Assembly: GCA_015060705.1 (NCBI GenBank)
Contig: SUXY01000024.1
Coordinates: 1-43,356 of the forward strand
Direction of reading: 5' to 3'
Length of the DNA: 43,356 nt
Source of the DNA: Bacteroides sp.
GTDB lineage: Bacteria; Bacteroidota; Bacteroidia; Bacteroidales; Bacteroidaceae
Positions 26,931 to 35,617 of the stretch are shown piece by piece (position 1 is the stretch's first letter; every line of letters begins with the position of its first letter). The position numbers were made by a program, and so were the translations under genes. The notes beneath the pieces were generated by a model, which was given only the letters and a program-made list of their open reading frames with translations, was not told where the DNA came from and made no database searches.

Positions 26931-27916
26931 ATACATTGGAAAAAGTGAAATGGGGATTTATCGGTTGCGGGGAAGTAACCGAAAAGAAAAGCGGACCTGC
27001 ATTCAGCATGATTCGCAATTCAGAAGTCGTAGCAGTCATGAGCCGTAAGGCCGAAAAGGCTGAATCATATGCCCAACGGAACAAGATTCCACGCTGGTAT
27101 ACCGATGCCCAACTGCTAATCGGTGATGAGGATGTGAATGCCGTTTATATCGCTACCCCTCCTTCCTCTCATGCTACCTTTGCCATCATGGCCATGAAAG
27201 CAGGCAAGCCTGTCTACATCGAGAAACCTATGGCAGCTACCTACGAGGATTGTGCCCGCATCAACCGAATCTCCCAAGAAACAGGGATACCTTGTTTCGT
27301 GGCCTACTATCGCCGTTATCTTCCGTATTTCCAGAAGGTGCGCGAAATGGTATTGAATGGCGAAATCGGAAATGTCATCAATGTACAGATTCGTTTTGCC
27401 CAACCGCCTCGCGATATGGACCATAGCAATACCAACCGACCATGGCGTGTACAAGCCAACATTGCCGGAGGTGGTTATTTCTACGATTTGGCTCCTCACC
27501 AACTGGACTTATTGCAAGACATGTTCGGTTGCATCCTCGAAGCCGAAGGATACAAGAGCAATCGAGGCCGTCTATACGATGCCGAAGATACCGTAAGTGC
27601 TTGTTTCAAGTTCGAATCCGGATTGCCCGGTTCCGGTTCATGGTGTTTTGTGGCACACGAATCGGCCAAGGAAGACCGTATCGAAATCATTGGCGATAAG
27701 GGTATGCTCAGCTTCTCGGTCTACACTTATGAGCCAATTATCCTGCACACTGAAAGAGGCGTGGAAACGTTCCAACCACAAAACCCACCTCATGTACAGC
27801 TTCCGTTGATTCAAGCAGTGGTTGAGCACTTGCAAGGAAAGAGCATCTGTACCTGTGACGGTTTGAGTGCCACCACCACCAATTGGGTGATGGACCGTAT
27901 CTTGAACAAACTCTAA
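26927..27916 (+). CDS. Gfo/Idh/MocA-family NAD(P)-dependent oxidoreductase
   Basis: 329 residues. The N-terminal Rossmann domain has WGFIGCGEVTEKKSGPAFSM and the family motif GKPVYIEKPMAATYEDC, with the catalytic-context EKP. The C-terminal alpha/beta domain includes GGGYFYDLAPHQLDLLQDMF with the conserved Asp and His. These enzymes oxidise or reduce sugars, inositols or their derivatives. No signal peptide is present, so it is cytoplasmic, although its neighbours are envelope proteins. The ATGA overlap with the preceding gene shows translational coupling. The substrate is not predictable. Confidence 0.93.
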   Translation: MNTLEKVKWGFIGCGEVTEKKSGPAFSMIRNSEVVAVMSRKAEKAESYAQRNKIPRWYTDAQLLIGDEDVNAVYIATPPSSHATFAIMAMKAGKPVYIEKPMAATYEDCARINRISQETGIPCFVAYYRRYLPYFQKVREMVLNGEIGNVINVQIRFAQPPRDMDHSNTNRPWRVQANIAGGGYFYDLAPHQLDLLQDMFGCILEAEGYKSNRGRLYDAEDTVSACFKFESGLPGSGSWCFVAHESAKEDRIEIIGDKGMLSFSVYTYEPIILHTERGVETFQPQNPPHVQLPLIQAVVEHLQGKSICTCDGLSATTTNWVMDRILNKL

Positions 27917-27925
27917 CGATTTAAT

Positions 27926-29077
27926 ATGCATTGGTTTGCACGATTGCTTCTATTCTTTCTTCTCATTCTCTGCCCTATCATCATCCTAGCACAGAATGAG
28001 AAAAAAGATACAGTCGTGCAAGAACGAAGAGCCCTTCTAGCCTCCTTGGCAGGTGGGATGGTCAACTTGACCGACAACATTGCTACCATAGTCCGACACA
28101 CCGGACGAAAGATACGAAACGAAGTGAAGGACTTCAATGCAATCGATACTAACTATATTTCTCCCAATAAATATAACCTGGCCTTCATGCTGGAACACAG
28201 CACATGGTACGAGCATTACCGATTGGGAAACAACAACCGAAACCATCCCAAACGATTAAGCTTTTCGCCTACTCTAGGTACAAAACTGGGTGTTTACTTC
28301 GGATGGCGATGGATATTCCTAGGCTATACGTTCGACATTGAAGACCTATTTGGGGACAATAAGGACAAACCCAAGAAGAAGGAAATGTCGCTCAATATTT
28401 ATAGTTCGAAGTTTGGTGTGGATTTGTACTACCGAAAGACCGGCAGCGATTTCAAACTACGTTCGTATGAAGGATTCGATTTGAATGATCCCAGTTTGAA
28501 AGACATCCATTTCGATGGCTTGCAAAGCAGCATTAGGGGATTGAATGCGTATTGGATTTTCAATCATCGGAAATTCTCTTACCCAGCTGTCTATAGCCAG
28601 TCCACCAATCAACGTCGTAGTGCTGGTTCGTTTATGGCAGGATTCTCCTACTCACAGCACCGCATCTCATTTGATTATGAGAAACTACCTCCCGCCATCC
28701 TGGATAGGTTAAGTCCCAGCATGCAGTTCAGCCACATAAAATACTCCGATTATAGTTTGGGATTCGGCTATGGCTACAACTGGGTATTTGCCAAGAACTG
28801 GGTATCAAACTTATCGCTGCTTCCGGGCATTGGCTACAAGAAATCCAAAATCGATGACAACGATTTCAAGAACGAAAGTTGGATAAAGGATATCAATTTC
28901 GATTTGATTACCCGTGCAGGCATTGTCTACAACAACAGCAAATACTTTGTCGGTGCTTCGCTGGTGCTTCATACCTACGACTATCGTAAACCGAGCCTTT
29001 CAGTTACCAACTCGTTCGGCACCCTCCGTATTTATGCAGGCTTCAATTTCTGGCGTAGAAAACCTTCCAAACCCTAA
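27926..29077 (+). CDS. DUF4421-like outer-membrane beta-barrel protein
   Basis: 383 residues. A signal peptide, MHWFARLLLFFLLILCPIII then LAQ, is followed by a short linker and repeated aromatic beta-strands. Segments such as FNAIDTNYISPNKYNLAFML, KLGVYFGWRWIFLGYTFDIE and SLGFGYGYNWVFAKNWVSNL fit the DUF4421 group of Bacteroidetes. It is probably an outer-membrane barrel of unknown role. It is the last of the porin-SBP-oxidoreductase-DUF4421 set, 9 nt after the oxidoreductase. Family assignment is by recall of pattern and less certain than the barrel prediction. Confidence 0.75.
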   Translation: MHWFARLLLFFLLILCPIIILAQNEKKDTVVQERRALLASLAGGMVNLTDNIATIVRHTGRKIRNEVKDFNAIDTNYISPNKYNLAFMLEHSTWYEHYRLGNNNRNHPKRLSFSPTLGTKLGVYFGWRWIFLGYTFDIEDLFGDNKDKPKKKEMSLNIYSSKFGVDLYYRKTGSDFKLRSYEGFDLNDPSLKDIHFDGLQSSIRGLNAYWIFNHRKFSYPAVYSQSTNQRRSAGSFMAGFSYSQHRISFDYEKLPPAILDRLSPSMQFSHIKYSDYSLGFGYGYNWVFAKNWVSNLSLLPGIGYKKSKIDDNDFKNESWIKDINFDLITRAGIVYNNSKYFVGASLVLHTYDYRKPSLSVTNSFGTLRIYAGFNFWRRKPSKP

Positions 29078-29112
29078 AGTCTTCCTCTTTAAACATATTT
29101 AACTCCTCTTTA

Positions 29113-29158
29113 TTTGCTTTATTACGATTCATTCGTAGATTTGCACTACAATCGTAAT
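29113..29158 (+). promoter_or_regulatory. Promoter with overlapping BlaI/MecI-type operator dyads
   Basis: A complete promoter, -33 TTTG (29113-29116) and -7 TAGATTTG (29136-29143) at 19-nt spacing, is overlaid by two dyads. The outer dyad is ATTACGATT (29121-29129) with AATCGTAAT (29150-29158), perfect over 9 bp. The inner dyad is TACGA-TTCAT-TCGTA (29123-29137). Dyads overlapping the core promoter are the arrangement used by BlaI/MecI repressors for autoregulation. The adjoining relic gene supports that assignment. It now reads toward the propeller lipoprotein gene at 29267. Confidence 0.7.
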
Positions 29159-29169
29159 TCACTTATTCT

Positions 29170-29238
29170 ATGGGCAAACTGACACAACGAAAGAAAGAAG
29201 TAATGCTCTATATATGGAATTTGGAATGTCATGTTTAA
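29170..29238 (+). pseudogene. Remnant of a BlaI/MecI/CopY-family repressor gene (first 22 codons)
   Basis: The reading frame gives MGKLTQRKKEVMLYIWNLE and then Cys-His-Val-stop. The start closely resembles the first helix of BlaI/MecI repressors (K-L-T-x-x-E-x-x-V-M-x-x-[IL]-W-x-L). The normal protein has about 120 residues, so everything after the first helix, including the DNA-recognition helix and dimer domain, is missing. The promoter/operator at 29113-29158 is intact. The next gene starts 28 nt later. The likeliest history is a deletion that removed most of blaI and a partner such as a BlaR1-type M56 peptidase and fused the control region to the lipoprotein genes. The remnant might also act as a leader peptide. 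Confidence 0.65.
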
Positions 29239-29266
29239 ACTCCAATAAAAAACAAAACGCACAACC

Positions 29267-30523
29267 ATGAAAAAGACAAAAACCATCATCGGTACATGTA
29301 TCGGTTTGCTGCTGACTGCATGTGGTAGCAACAATCCCATGAATTCAGGCGAACTTCCTGTCATCAACATCGAAGCCGCCCTTCAGTCTCCACAAGAAAT
29401 GTCGGTCTCCGATTTTGGAGACAAGATAACCTATGTCCCCTTGGAAACCTTGGACGAATCGTTGGTGAAGTTAGGTTCCAGTTCGAAAATGATTGTGACC
29501 AACGAATATATCCTTGTAGGTGAACTCAGTGCTCCTCTGCTATGCTTCGACCGGGCTACGGGAAAATTCCTCCGTAAAATCGGTAGTGTAGGTCAAGGTC
29601 CAGGAGAATACAGTGGTTCGACAGATATGGAAGTCGATGCCGAAGCCAAGCGTGTTTATTTCCGAGCCTCTCCTACCCAATACCACTGCTACGACTTCGA
29701 AGGCAAGTTCCTGAATACCATCACCCTTCCTGAAGACAATTTCATGATGGGCGGACATCATTTTGCCAATAACCAAGCGTATGCTTATTGCAATTTGGCG
29801 AATGCTGCAACAACTTGCCGAGCCTACGCTTACCAACTGCCCGAAGGAATCTGCACGGACTCATTGGTACTGAGCGAAAGAGTGGCCAAGAAGCAAAAGG
29901 CCGTTATGCCAGTCAGTGGTACCGAAGCATTCGGAGGCAGACTCTTTATGTGGGAATACGAGGATGGTACCTGGTCGGCAGGGAATCGGTTAAACAGCAC
30001 TTATCAGAGCATGGACGGAAAACTCTATCATAAGGATTTGTTCTGCGATACCCTCTTCCAGATGAAAGGCTTGCATCGCGAAGCACCGATAGCAGCCTTC
30101 CACCTCGGAAACTATGGTGGCTACGGACGCTACGAAACAACCGGTGGCATGGAAGGGAAATACGTCCTTCCCCGTGTATTGTTCAATGGAGAACACATCT
30201 ACTTCACTCTTTTCACTGGATTGTATGACATCCAAGGTCTCATCCGGAAAATCAAAGGTGAAGGCATCCGTCCAAGCATCGGCATCTACAACCTCCGCAC
30301 CGGTGAAGTGAAGGTTCAGAAGGAAAAGATGTACCTCCAGCATCCCGACGAAGGTATGCCTAAGGCATGTATCTATACCCTCTCTACCGACGGACATTGG
30401 GTAGCCGTTTATCAAGCAGAAAAGCTTGTGGAAGCCCGCGAGAACATCCCGGCAGAGAATCAACCCGAATGGATGAAGAACCTGGAAGAGGATGACAATC
30501 CGGTGATTCTGATGATAAAGTAA
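29267..30523 (+). CDS. 6-bladed beta-propeller lipoprotein, BF3164 type (paralogue 1)
   Basis: 418 residues. The lipoprotein signal MKKTKTIIGTCIGLLLTAC has its lipobox Cys at residue 19, so it is probably anchored in the envelope. The mature part opens with DFGDKITYVPLETLDESLVK and repeats short beta-blade units such as ILVGELSAPLLCFDRATGKF and RKIGSVGQGPGEYSGSTDME, matching the BF3164/6-bladed beta-propeller family. It ends EEDDNPVILMIK, a tail shared with two paralogues in this window (30566 and 37218). Function of the family is unknown; a role in sensing or presenting peptides at the surface has been suggested by its gene neighbourhoods and is not proven. It lies directly behind the BlaI-type promoter relic. 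Confidence 0.88.
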   Translation: MKKTKTIIGTCIGLLLTACGSNNPMNSGELPVINIEAALQSPQEMSVSDFGDKITYVPLETLDESLVKLGSSSKMIVTNEYILVGELSAPLLCFDRATGKFLRKIGSVGQGPGEYSGSTDMEVDAEAKRVYFRASPTQYHCYDFEGKFLNTITLPEDNFMMGGHHFANNQAYAYCNLANAATTCRAYAYQLPEGICTDSLVLSERVAKKQKAVMPVSGTEAFGGRLFMWEYEDGTWSAGNRLNSTYQSMDGKLYHKDLFCDTLFQMKGLHREAPIAAFHLGNYGGYGRYETTGGMEGKYVLPRVLFNGEHIYFTLFTGLYDIQGLIRKIKGEGIRPSIGIYNLRTGEVKVQKEKMYLQHPDEGMPKACIYTLSTDGHWVAVYQAEKLVEARENIPAENQPEWMKNLEEDDNPVILMIK

Positions 30524-30565
30524 GATAACGATATAATACGTATGAAAAATTAAACCTATCTATTT

Positions 30566-31756
30566 ATGAAAACCATGAAAACAAATATCCTTTCCTTAAC
30601 TCTCATCAGCCTTATAGGACTGACGGGAGCTTGCACCACCTCCAATCAAGAAAACACCGGAGGACTGAAAACCATCCATGTAGAAGTAGACAACATCCGC
30701 AACGATGTAAAGCTATCCGAATTTGCAGAAGCCCAAATAATCCCGCTTCCTACTTCGGATGACTTGCTCATCGGTAAAATCAAGAAAGTATGCGCCTCGG
30801 ACAAGTCCATCTGCATTTCAGCAGAGAACACCATCTACCGATTCACCCGTTCGGGCGAATACCTCGGAAAAATAAGCAAACACGGAGAAGGCCCTGATGA
30901 ATATACAAGCATCACAGACTTCATCATCACAGAAGACGACGAAGTAGCCATCTTCACACTAGGGAAACAGGCCTTGATGTTCTATTCTTGGGACAACCGG
31001 TTGAAGAAGAAAATCAAGCTTGACGTCTCGCCCAGTGCTAGAATTACCCGAATGGAGGACAAGCTTGTGATTAATAACGGCAACAAAATATCCAACACCA
31101 ACAAGCATGTACTCATGTTCATCGATCTGAATTCAGGAGAAAAGACCAACGAACTGCTTCCTGTCGATGAATACAAAGCCAAGTACCTTTATAGCATCGA
31201 GAGCAACACCTTCACACCGGGCGAAAACGACACGACCTGTTACTTCTATACTTGGTTCAACGACACCATCTATCGGGTAACGCCTAACACCTGCCAACCG
31301 GAAGTAGCATTCGATTGGGATGGAAAGAATATCCCTACCGATTATTACCGGCATGATTACCCTAGTGTCGTACAATTCTTGGACGGTTTAACTGAAGGTC
31401 AAACTTTCGGGACCCACTTTCAGCTCAAGTCCGACAACTACCTGATGGTTCAATACGAGCAATGTCGGAAAGGCCATCAGACGGTTGTGATTCCCTCAAA
31501 CGGAGGAGCACCTATCAATATGAAGGAAGCACACATCGATGAGTTGGGAGGCTTCCCATTGGACATGACTTGCAACGCTTATTATGACAACAAGTTCCCC
31601 ACGGGATATAACGAAGCGTTCTTCGTCGTCCAGCCGATGGATATCCTCGACTACGTAGAAGAGCACGCTCCCGAATCGTTAGATGAAGTCAAGAAAAAAA
31701 TCAAGCACACATCGGACGACCAGAATCCTGTGTTATTGGTCATAAACTTGAAATAA
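30566..31756 (+). CDS. 6-bladed beta-propeller lipoprotein, BF3164 type (paralogue 2)
   Basis: 396 residues. A signal peptide with lipobox LTGAC (Cys near residue 23) leads to a propeller with YRFTRSGEYLGKISKHGEGP then DEYTSI, the same blade-and-turn pattern (GxGPxEY) as its neighbours. The C-terminus is DDQNPVLLVINLK, matching the D-D-x-N-P-V-L tail of paralogues 1 and 3. Sequence outside these motifs is well diverged, so the duplication is old. It lies 42 nt after paralogue 1, in the same operon, and 87 nt before the interrupted GLPGLI gene. No recognisable enzyme motif. Confidence 0.88.
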   Translation: MKTMKTNILSLTLISLIGLTGACTTSNQENTGGLKTIHVEVDNIRNDVKLSEFAEAQIIPLPTSDDLLIGKIKKVCASDKSICISAENTIYRFTRSGEYLGKISKHGEGPDEYTSITDFIITEDDEVAIFTLGKQALMFYSWDNRLKKKIKLDVSPSARITRMEDKLVINNGNKISNTNKHVLMFIDLNSGEKTNELLPVDEYKAKYLYSIESNTFTPGENDTTCYFYTWFNDTIYRVTPNTCQPEVAFDWDGKNIPTDYYRHDYPSVVQFLDGLTEGQTFGTHFQLKSDNYLMVQYEQCRKGHQTVVIPSNGGAPINMKEAHIDELGGFPLDMTCNAYYDNKFPTGYNEAFFVVQPMDILDYVEEHAPESLDEVKKKIKHTSDDQNPVLLVINLK

Positions 31757-31843
31757 AAGTTGCGTCAGAAACAGATGAAGAGGGATTTTCAACACGCGGC
31801 CGCGAAATTATTTTTCGTGAAGGCGAATTTAAAAAACAAGAAT

Positions 31844-32719
31844 ATGAGAACAACATTATTCATCATCATTTGTACGCTTGCCATGAACCTGCAAGCCAAA
31901 ATCGTAATTGACGAACGTAAGATTGAATCCGCTATCATCGAGGTTTTATACAAACGCATCAAAGTGACGGACACATTGCTCGTAGATACGGATTTCAAGA
32001 CGGACTTCCTGACCCTTAGAGCGGGTAAGAACTCAAGTGCTTTTTATCATGCTAATTAAAAAACACATGATTCAATATCCGTAAGAAACTTTGAATATGC
32101 TATAGCAACATTCAAAGATAAAGAAGCCTTAAAACAAGTATCCTCCTATGAGGAAGAAGCCCTTTTCAAGAATTTCCCGAAAGGCAAAGTAACCAATCAC
32201 ACCCGACATTCTCTCTGTTCTTGGATATATGAAGAAGAATGGGAAAAACCTGTATGGGAAATCACAGACAGTACCTCTACCATTGGTGGATATGAATGTA
32301 TGCTAGCCGTATCTGATTATCGGGGACGCCGTTGGTATGCTTGGTTTACACCGGAGATAGCTATATCCGAAGGACCTTGGAAACTATGCGGACTGCCCGG
32401 CTTGATACTCGAAGCACGCGATGAAAGGAATCATTACCAATATTCCGCCATGACCATCAAACTGAATCCGAATCGCGATGTGGAATATTTCAATTACTCC
32501 GATCGTTGGAAAACAGATAGAATCACCTCTTTAAAAGCTCATCGAAAATACCTTCAGGAGAATGTAAAGAATATGATTCTGGCTGCCGGTACCTACGGTA
32601 TTGACCCGAAGAAAGTGAAACCGGACAAAGAGGACAAGTCGAAACCTCAACCACATAAGAATTATGATTTTGAAGAAACCGACTATCCACACGAACCGAA
32701 ATTTGCATGGGAAGAATAA
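31844..32719 (+). pseudogene. GLPGLI-family exported protein interrupted by one in-frame TAA
   Basis: The frame opens at ATG 31844 with a signal peptide (MRTTLFIIICTLAMNLQA) and runs 71 codons to TAA at 32057-32059. The same frame then stays open without any indel to 32719, giving a would-be protein of 291 residues. The family-defining GLPGLI motif, in PWKLCGLPGLILEARDE, lies after the stop. The codons around the stop read His-Ala-Asn-stop-Lys-Thr-His, so a single base change (for example CAA, AAA or GAA to TAA) explains it. The first ATG after the stop is at 32300 and would lack a signal peptide. The 3' end overlaps the TonB-type receptor gene by 13 nt. Alternatives are a sequencing error or stop read-through. 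Confidence 0.88.
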
Positions 32720-35283
32720 TTTGTATCTTGACTTTCCTTTTGATGACTTGCTCCGCATTTGCTCAAAAGGAAGTGACCGGCCGTTTGACAGACAAACAGA
32801 CCGGTGAAGCCCTTGTTGGTGCCAATGTCATGGTAAAGAATGCAGAGGGTAAATTAGTGAAGTTTGCCACTACCCGTGAAGACGGAACCTTCCTAATCAA
32901 ACTCTCTGCATGGAGTAAGGGCATGACCATCCATGTTTCTATGGTAGGAATGAAAACCTATACCGCTCCCCTATCGGAAGAAATGAAGAAGTTGGACATC
33001 CGCATGGAGGAAGATACCCAAGAACTGAAAGAAGTGATTGTAAAAGCCGGTCGTATCCGTGAAAGTGGAGATACGGTGACTTATCGGGTGTCCGGTTTTG
33101 CACAGAAGCAAGACCGGAGCATCGGCGATGTACTTCAACGTATGCCGGGTATCGATGTGGCTTCCAACGGGAAGATACAATACCAAGGAGTTGACATTAA
33201 TAAGTTCTACATTGAAGGAAGTGACTTGTTAGAGGGCAAATATGGCATTGCCACCAACGGTATTTCGCACGATGCCATTGGTGCTGTCGAAGTGCTGGAG
33301 AATCATCAGCCCATGCAAGTGCTGAGCGGACTTTCCTTCTCCGATCAGGCAGCCATCAACTTGAAGTTGAAAGACAAGGCGAAAGCCACTTGGTTATTGA
33401 ACGGACATATCGGAGGGGGCTGGAGCAACCAACCGAAAGAAGGCCTGTGGAACGGTGAAGCTTTCCTGATGGCAGTCATGGCCAATTATCAGACCATAAC
33501 CACGGTCAAGAGCAACAATACGGGAATGGACTTGCGTAACCAAGTCATCGATTTCTTGTCGGGAGGACGAGGCACGAACTTGGGTGATTACTTCTCCGTC
33601 CAACTTCCCTCTACTCCTAATCTGAGCAGGGACCGAACTACCTTCAACCGCTCCTGGATGCTTTCCAGCAGTCATTTATGGAAAGTCAAGAAAGGTGAAA
33701 TGAAGGCTCAGATAGACTATTACAATCATCGGGCTACAGCTTCTTCGGCTTCTACTTCCACCTATTATTTGGATAATAGAGAAAAGATGATCCATGAAAG
33801 TCGGGAAGGAACGGAGCATGGTAAACAACTGACCGGGAAATTCATCATCGAAGCCAATGAGAAGACGCATTATCTGAACAATACCCTACAGACGGAATTG
33901 AATTGGGACGACATACGGACAAGCATGACTGGTACGCTTCCTAATTCACAATACGCCAAGATGCCGGATTATTATGTGGCCAACCGCCTTCAAGTCATCA
34001 AGCGGTTTGGAGGCAAGCACCTTGTCACCTTTAGTTCGGTCAATGAATGGGAATCGAAGCCTCAACGCCTGTCGGTGGAATATCCCGACGAGAGCCGTTT
34101 CTCGCAACGTATTTCCAACCATGCCTTCTACACCAACGAACGGGCTTCCTACGGATTCTATCTGAAAGGATTCAACCTGTCATTGGAGGGCGGCATTCAA
34201 GGATATTTGCGGGACATGGAAAGCAATTTGGAGGATGCTATCAATGGGAACACAATAGGTGATGTAACCACCAACTATCTATCCTTGTATGCATCGCCTA
34301 AGTTGGAATATGCTTTCAAGAAAGTGGAACTGACCTTGCAATATCCATTCAACTACACGCTTTATAAGTTCAATGGACGTATCGGAAATCAGTCTGAATA
34401 TTTCCATTCCCCTTTGTTGAAAGTTCGTTGGAGTCCCAATCCCCGTTTCTCTGTAACAGTAACGGGAGGACTTGGACGCTCGCCCATGAGTTTACAAAAC
34501 ATTCATGATGAAGCAATTCTATCGGACTATCGCACCTTTACACAAGGCGTGGAAGATTTCTATACCAACTCACGCAAACAAGTCTCCGGAAGAGTGCAAT
34601 ATCGGGACACTCCACGTGGATTCTTTGCCAATGCCATACTGATAAAATCGTGGAGCAACACTCCTTATAAGACAACCCAGCATTTTGTGGACGACTTCAT
34701 CTTCCATTCGTATGAAGCCTCCCCTTCCCGTTCGCAATCGTTGAACATCATGGGGAATGTCAACAAGACGTTGGACTTCATGCGTGGTTCTATCGCTGTG
34801 AATGGAGGTTATTCACGAATGGCAAACAACATGGTATCGGAGAATGTTCCGACCTTGTATCACAACACCACATGGAATCTTGGAGGGCGCATCAACGGAA
34901 GCCTATCAAACTATGTCTATTGGTCTTATAATATCAAGTATTCAAACTCCCAACTATCCATGAATCGGGAAGAGATGCAGAATCTTGACCGATACACCCA
35001 CAGCTTCAGCCTAAACATCAGCCCGATAGATGTCCTCTCTTGGGAAACAGAAGGAGAATATTATCGGAATGAAGTAGCCGAGGGTAACTACAAGAACTTG
35101 TTTCTACTCGACACCAAACTGACTTGGCAAATCAGCAAACGCATGGAACTGATGGCATCCGTCAACAATCTGTTCAATCGGAAAGAATATACCTATACCA
35201 CTTATAATAACCTCTCCTCTATCGAATCGACCCGATACTTGAGAGGACGAGAGTTTATGTTTACCATTTATCTCAAAAAGTAA
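32707..35283 (+). CDS. TonB-dependent-receptor-like outer-membrane barrel with carboxypeptidase-regulatory domain
   Basis: 858 residues. The signal peptide MGRIICILTFLLMTCSAFAQ is followed by a CarboxypepD_reg-like domain (about 21-105: KEVTGRLTDKQTGEALVGAN, TREDGTFLIKLSAW). A plug-like segment (about 110-225) contains DVLQRMPGIDVASNGKIQYQ and IEGSDLLEGKYGIATNGI. A long barrel runs to the C-terminus, which ends GREFMFTIYLKK. No TonB box is obvious, and there is no SusD partner gene, so it is not a typical Sus pair. GLPGLI proteins commonly sit directly upstream of such barrels. Here the start lies within the GLPGLI reading frame, so the premature stop upstream could reduce its translation or transcription. 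Confidence 0.9.
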   Translation: MGRIICILTFLLMTCSAFAQKEVTGRLTDKQTGEALVGANVMVKNAEGKLVKFATTREDGTFLIKLSAWSKGMTIHVSMVGMKTYTAPLSEEMKKLDIRMEEDTQELKEVIVKAGRIRESGDTVTYRVSGFAQKQDRSIGDVLQRMPGIDVASNGKIQYQGVDINKFYIEGSDLLEGKYGIATNGISHDAIGAVEVLENHQPMQVLSGLSFSDQAAINLKLKDKAKATWLLNGHIGGGWSNQPKEGLWNGEAFLMAVMANYQTITTVKSNNTGMDLRNQVIDFLSGGRGTNLGDYFSVQLPSTPNLSRDRTTFNRSWMLSSSHLWKVKKGEMKAQIDYYNHRATASSASTSTYYLDNREKMIHESREGTEHGKQLTGKFIIEANEKTHYLNNTLQTELNWDDIRTSMTGTLPNSQYAKMPDYYVANRLQVIKRFGGKHLVTFSSVNEWESKPQRLSVEYPDESRFSQRISNHAFYTNERASYGFYLKGFNLSLEGGIQGYLRDMESNLEDAINGNTIGDVTTNYLSLYASPKLEYAFKKVELTLQYPFNYTLYKFNGRIGNQSEYFHSPLLKVRWSPNPRFSVTVTGGLGRSPMSLQNIHDEAILSDYRTFTQGVEDFYTNSRKQVSGRVQYRDTPRGFFANAILIKSWSNTPYKTTQHFVDDFIFHSYEASPSRSQSLNIMGNVNKTLDFMRGSIAVNGGYSRMANNMVSENVPTLYHNTTWNLGGRINGSLSNYVYWSYNIKYSNSQLSMNREEMQNLDRYTHSFSLNISPIDVLSWETEGEYYRNEVAEGNYKNLFLLDTKLTWQISKRMELMASVNNLFNRKEYTYTTYNNLSSIESTRYLRGREFMFTIYLKK

Positions 35284-35404
35284 GAGACATGAAAAGAAAT
35301 GCATTTATCATCACCGGGGACTTATGTTATGATTCGTTAAAGTCTTAGGTGTATACAGTTTTGCTTCTGCATGTAAAGTTAGAAAGAGATAGATGCATTC
35401 TTAA

Positions 35405-35482
35405 ATCCGTGTCACGGATTACATGATTTGTGTCACAGATTATATGATTCGTGACACGGATCGCTCAATCCGTGTCACAGAT
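35405..35482. repeat. Array of four 15-bp palindromes at an exact 21-bp period
   Basis: Units start at 35405, 35426, 35447 and 35468. Unit 1, ATCCGTGTCACGGAT, is a perfect 7+1+7 palindrome. Units 2-4 read ATTTGTGTCACAGAT, ATTCGTGACACGGAT and ATCCGTGTCACAGAT. The 6-bp spacers (TACATG, TATATG, CGCTCA) are not conserved except that the first two are similar. The 21-bp period equals two helical turns, so all sites face the same side of the DNA. It lies in the 368-nt gap after the TonB-type receptor, about 135 bp before a promoter. The rest of that gap has no gene. Confidence 0.9.
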
Positions 35483-35494
35483 TTACTTATACAT

Positions 35495-35564
35495 ACTGAA
35501 GCATCGCCAAATACATACGGGAGTGTGATCCTTTACTCCTATATGTGCAGGCCGATGCTTCAGT
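35495..35564. repeat. 12-bp inverted repeat with inner stem
   Basis: ACTGAAGCATCG (35495-35506) is the exact complement of CGATGCTTCAGT (35553-35564). Inside the 46-nt interval GGGAGT pairs with ACTCCT. It directly follows the 21-bp array and abuts the first copy of a 16-nt repeat. It could be an RNA hairpin ending the receptor transcript, though no T-run follows. Confidence 0.7.
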
Positions 35565-35579
35565 GTGGAAGCGGTGAAA
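35564..35579 (+). repeat. 16-nt dispersed repeat, copy 1
   Basis: TGTGGAAGCGGTGAAA, found again at 36380-36395 and 38423-38438. In one frame it reads V-E-A-V-K. Confidence 0.8.
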
Positions 35580-35617
35580 AACCTTCTATAAATGAATGTG
35601 TTGTAAAAGAAAAAATG

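Noticed and set aside
31795..31806. A NotI-like GCGGCCGC site between the lipoprotein and GLPGLI genes as a mark of construction
   Set aside because: An isolated 8-bp site without vector sequence or composition break; most likely chance.
32707..35283. SusC of a polysaccharide utilisation locus
   Set aside because: No susD-like gene, glycanase or sugar sensor follows; the neighbour is a GLPGLI gene, a different known arrangement.
35405..35482. A CRISPR array
   Set aside because: Units are 15 bp with 6-bp spacers, each unit is itself palindromic, and there are no cas genes; too short and regular for repeats and spacers.
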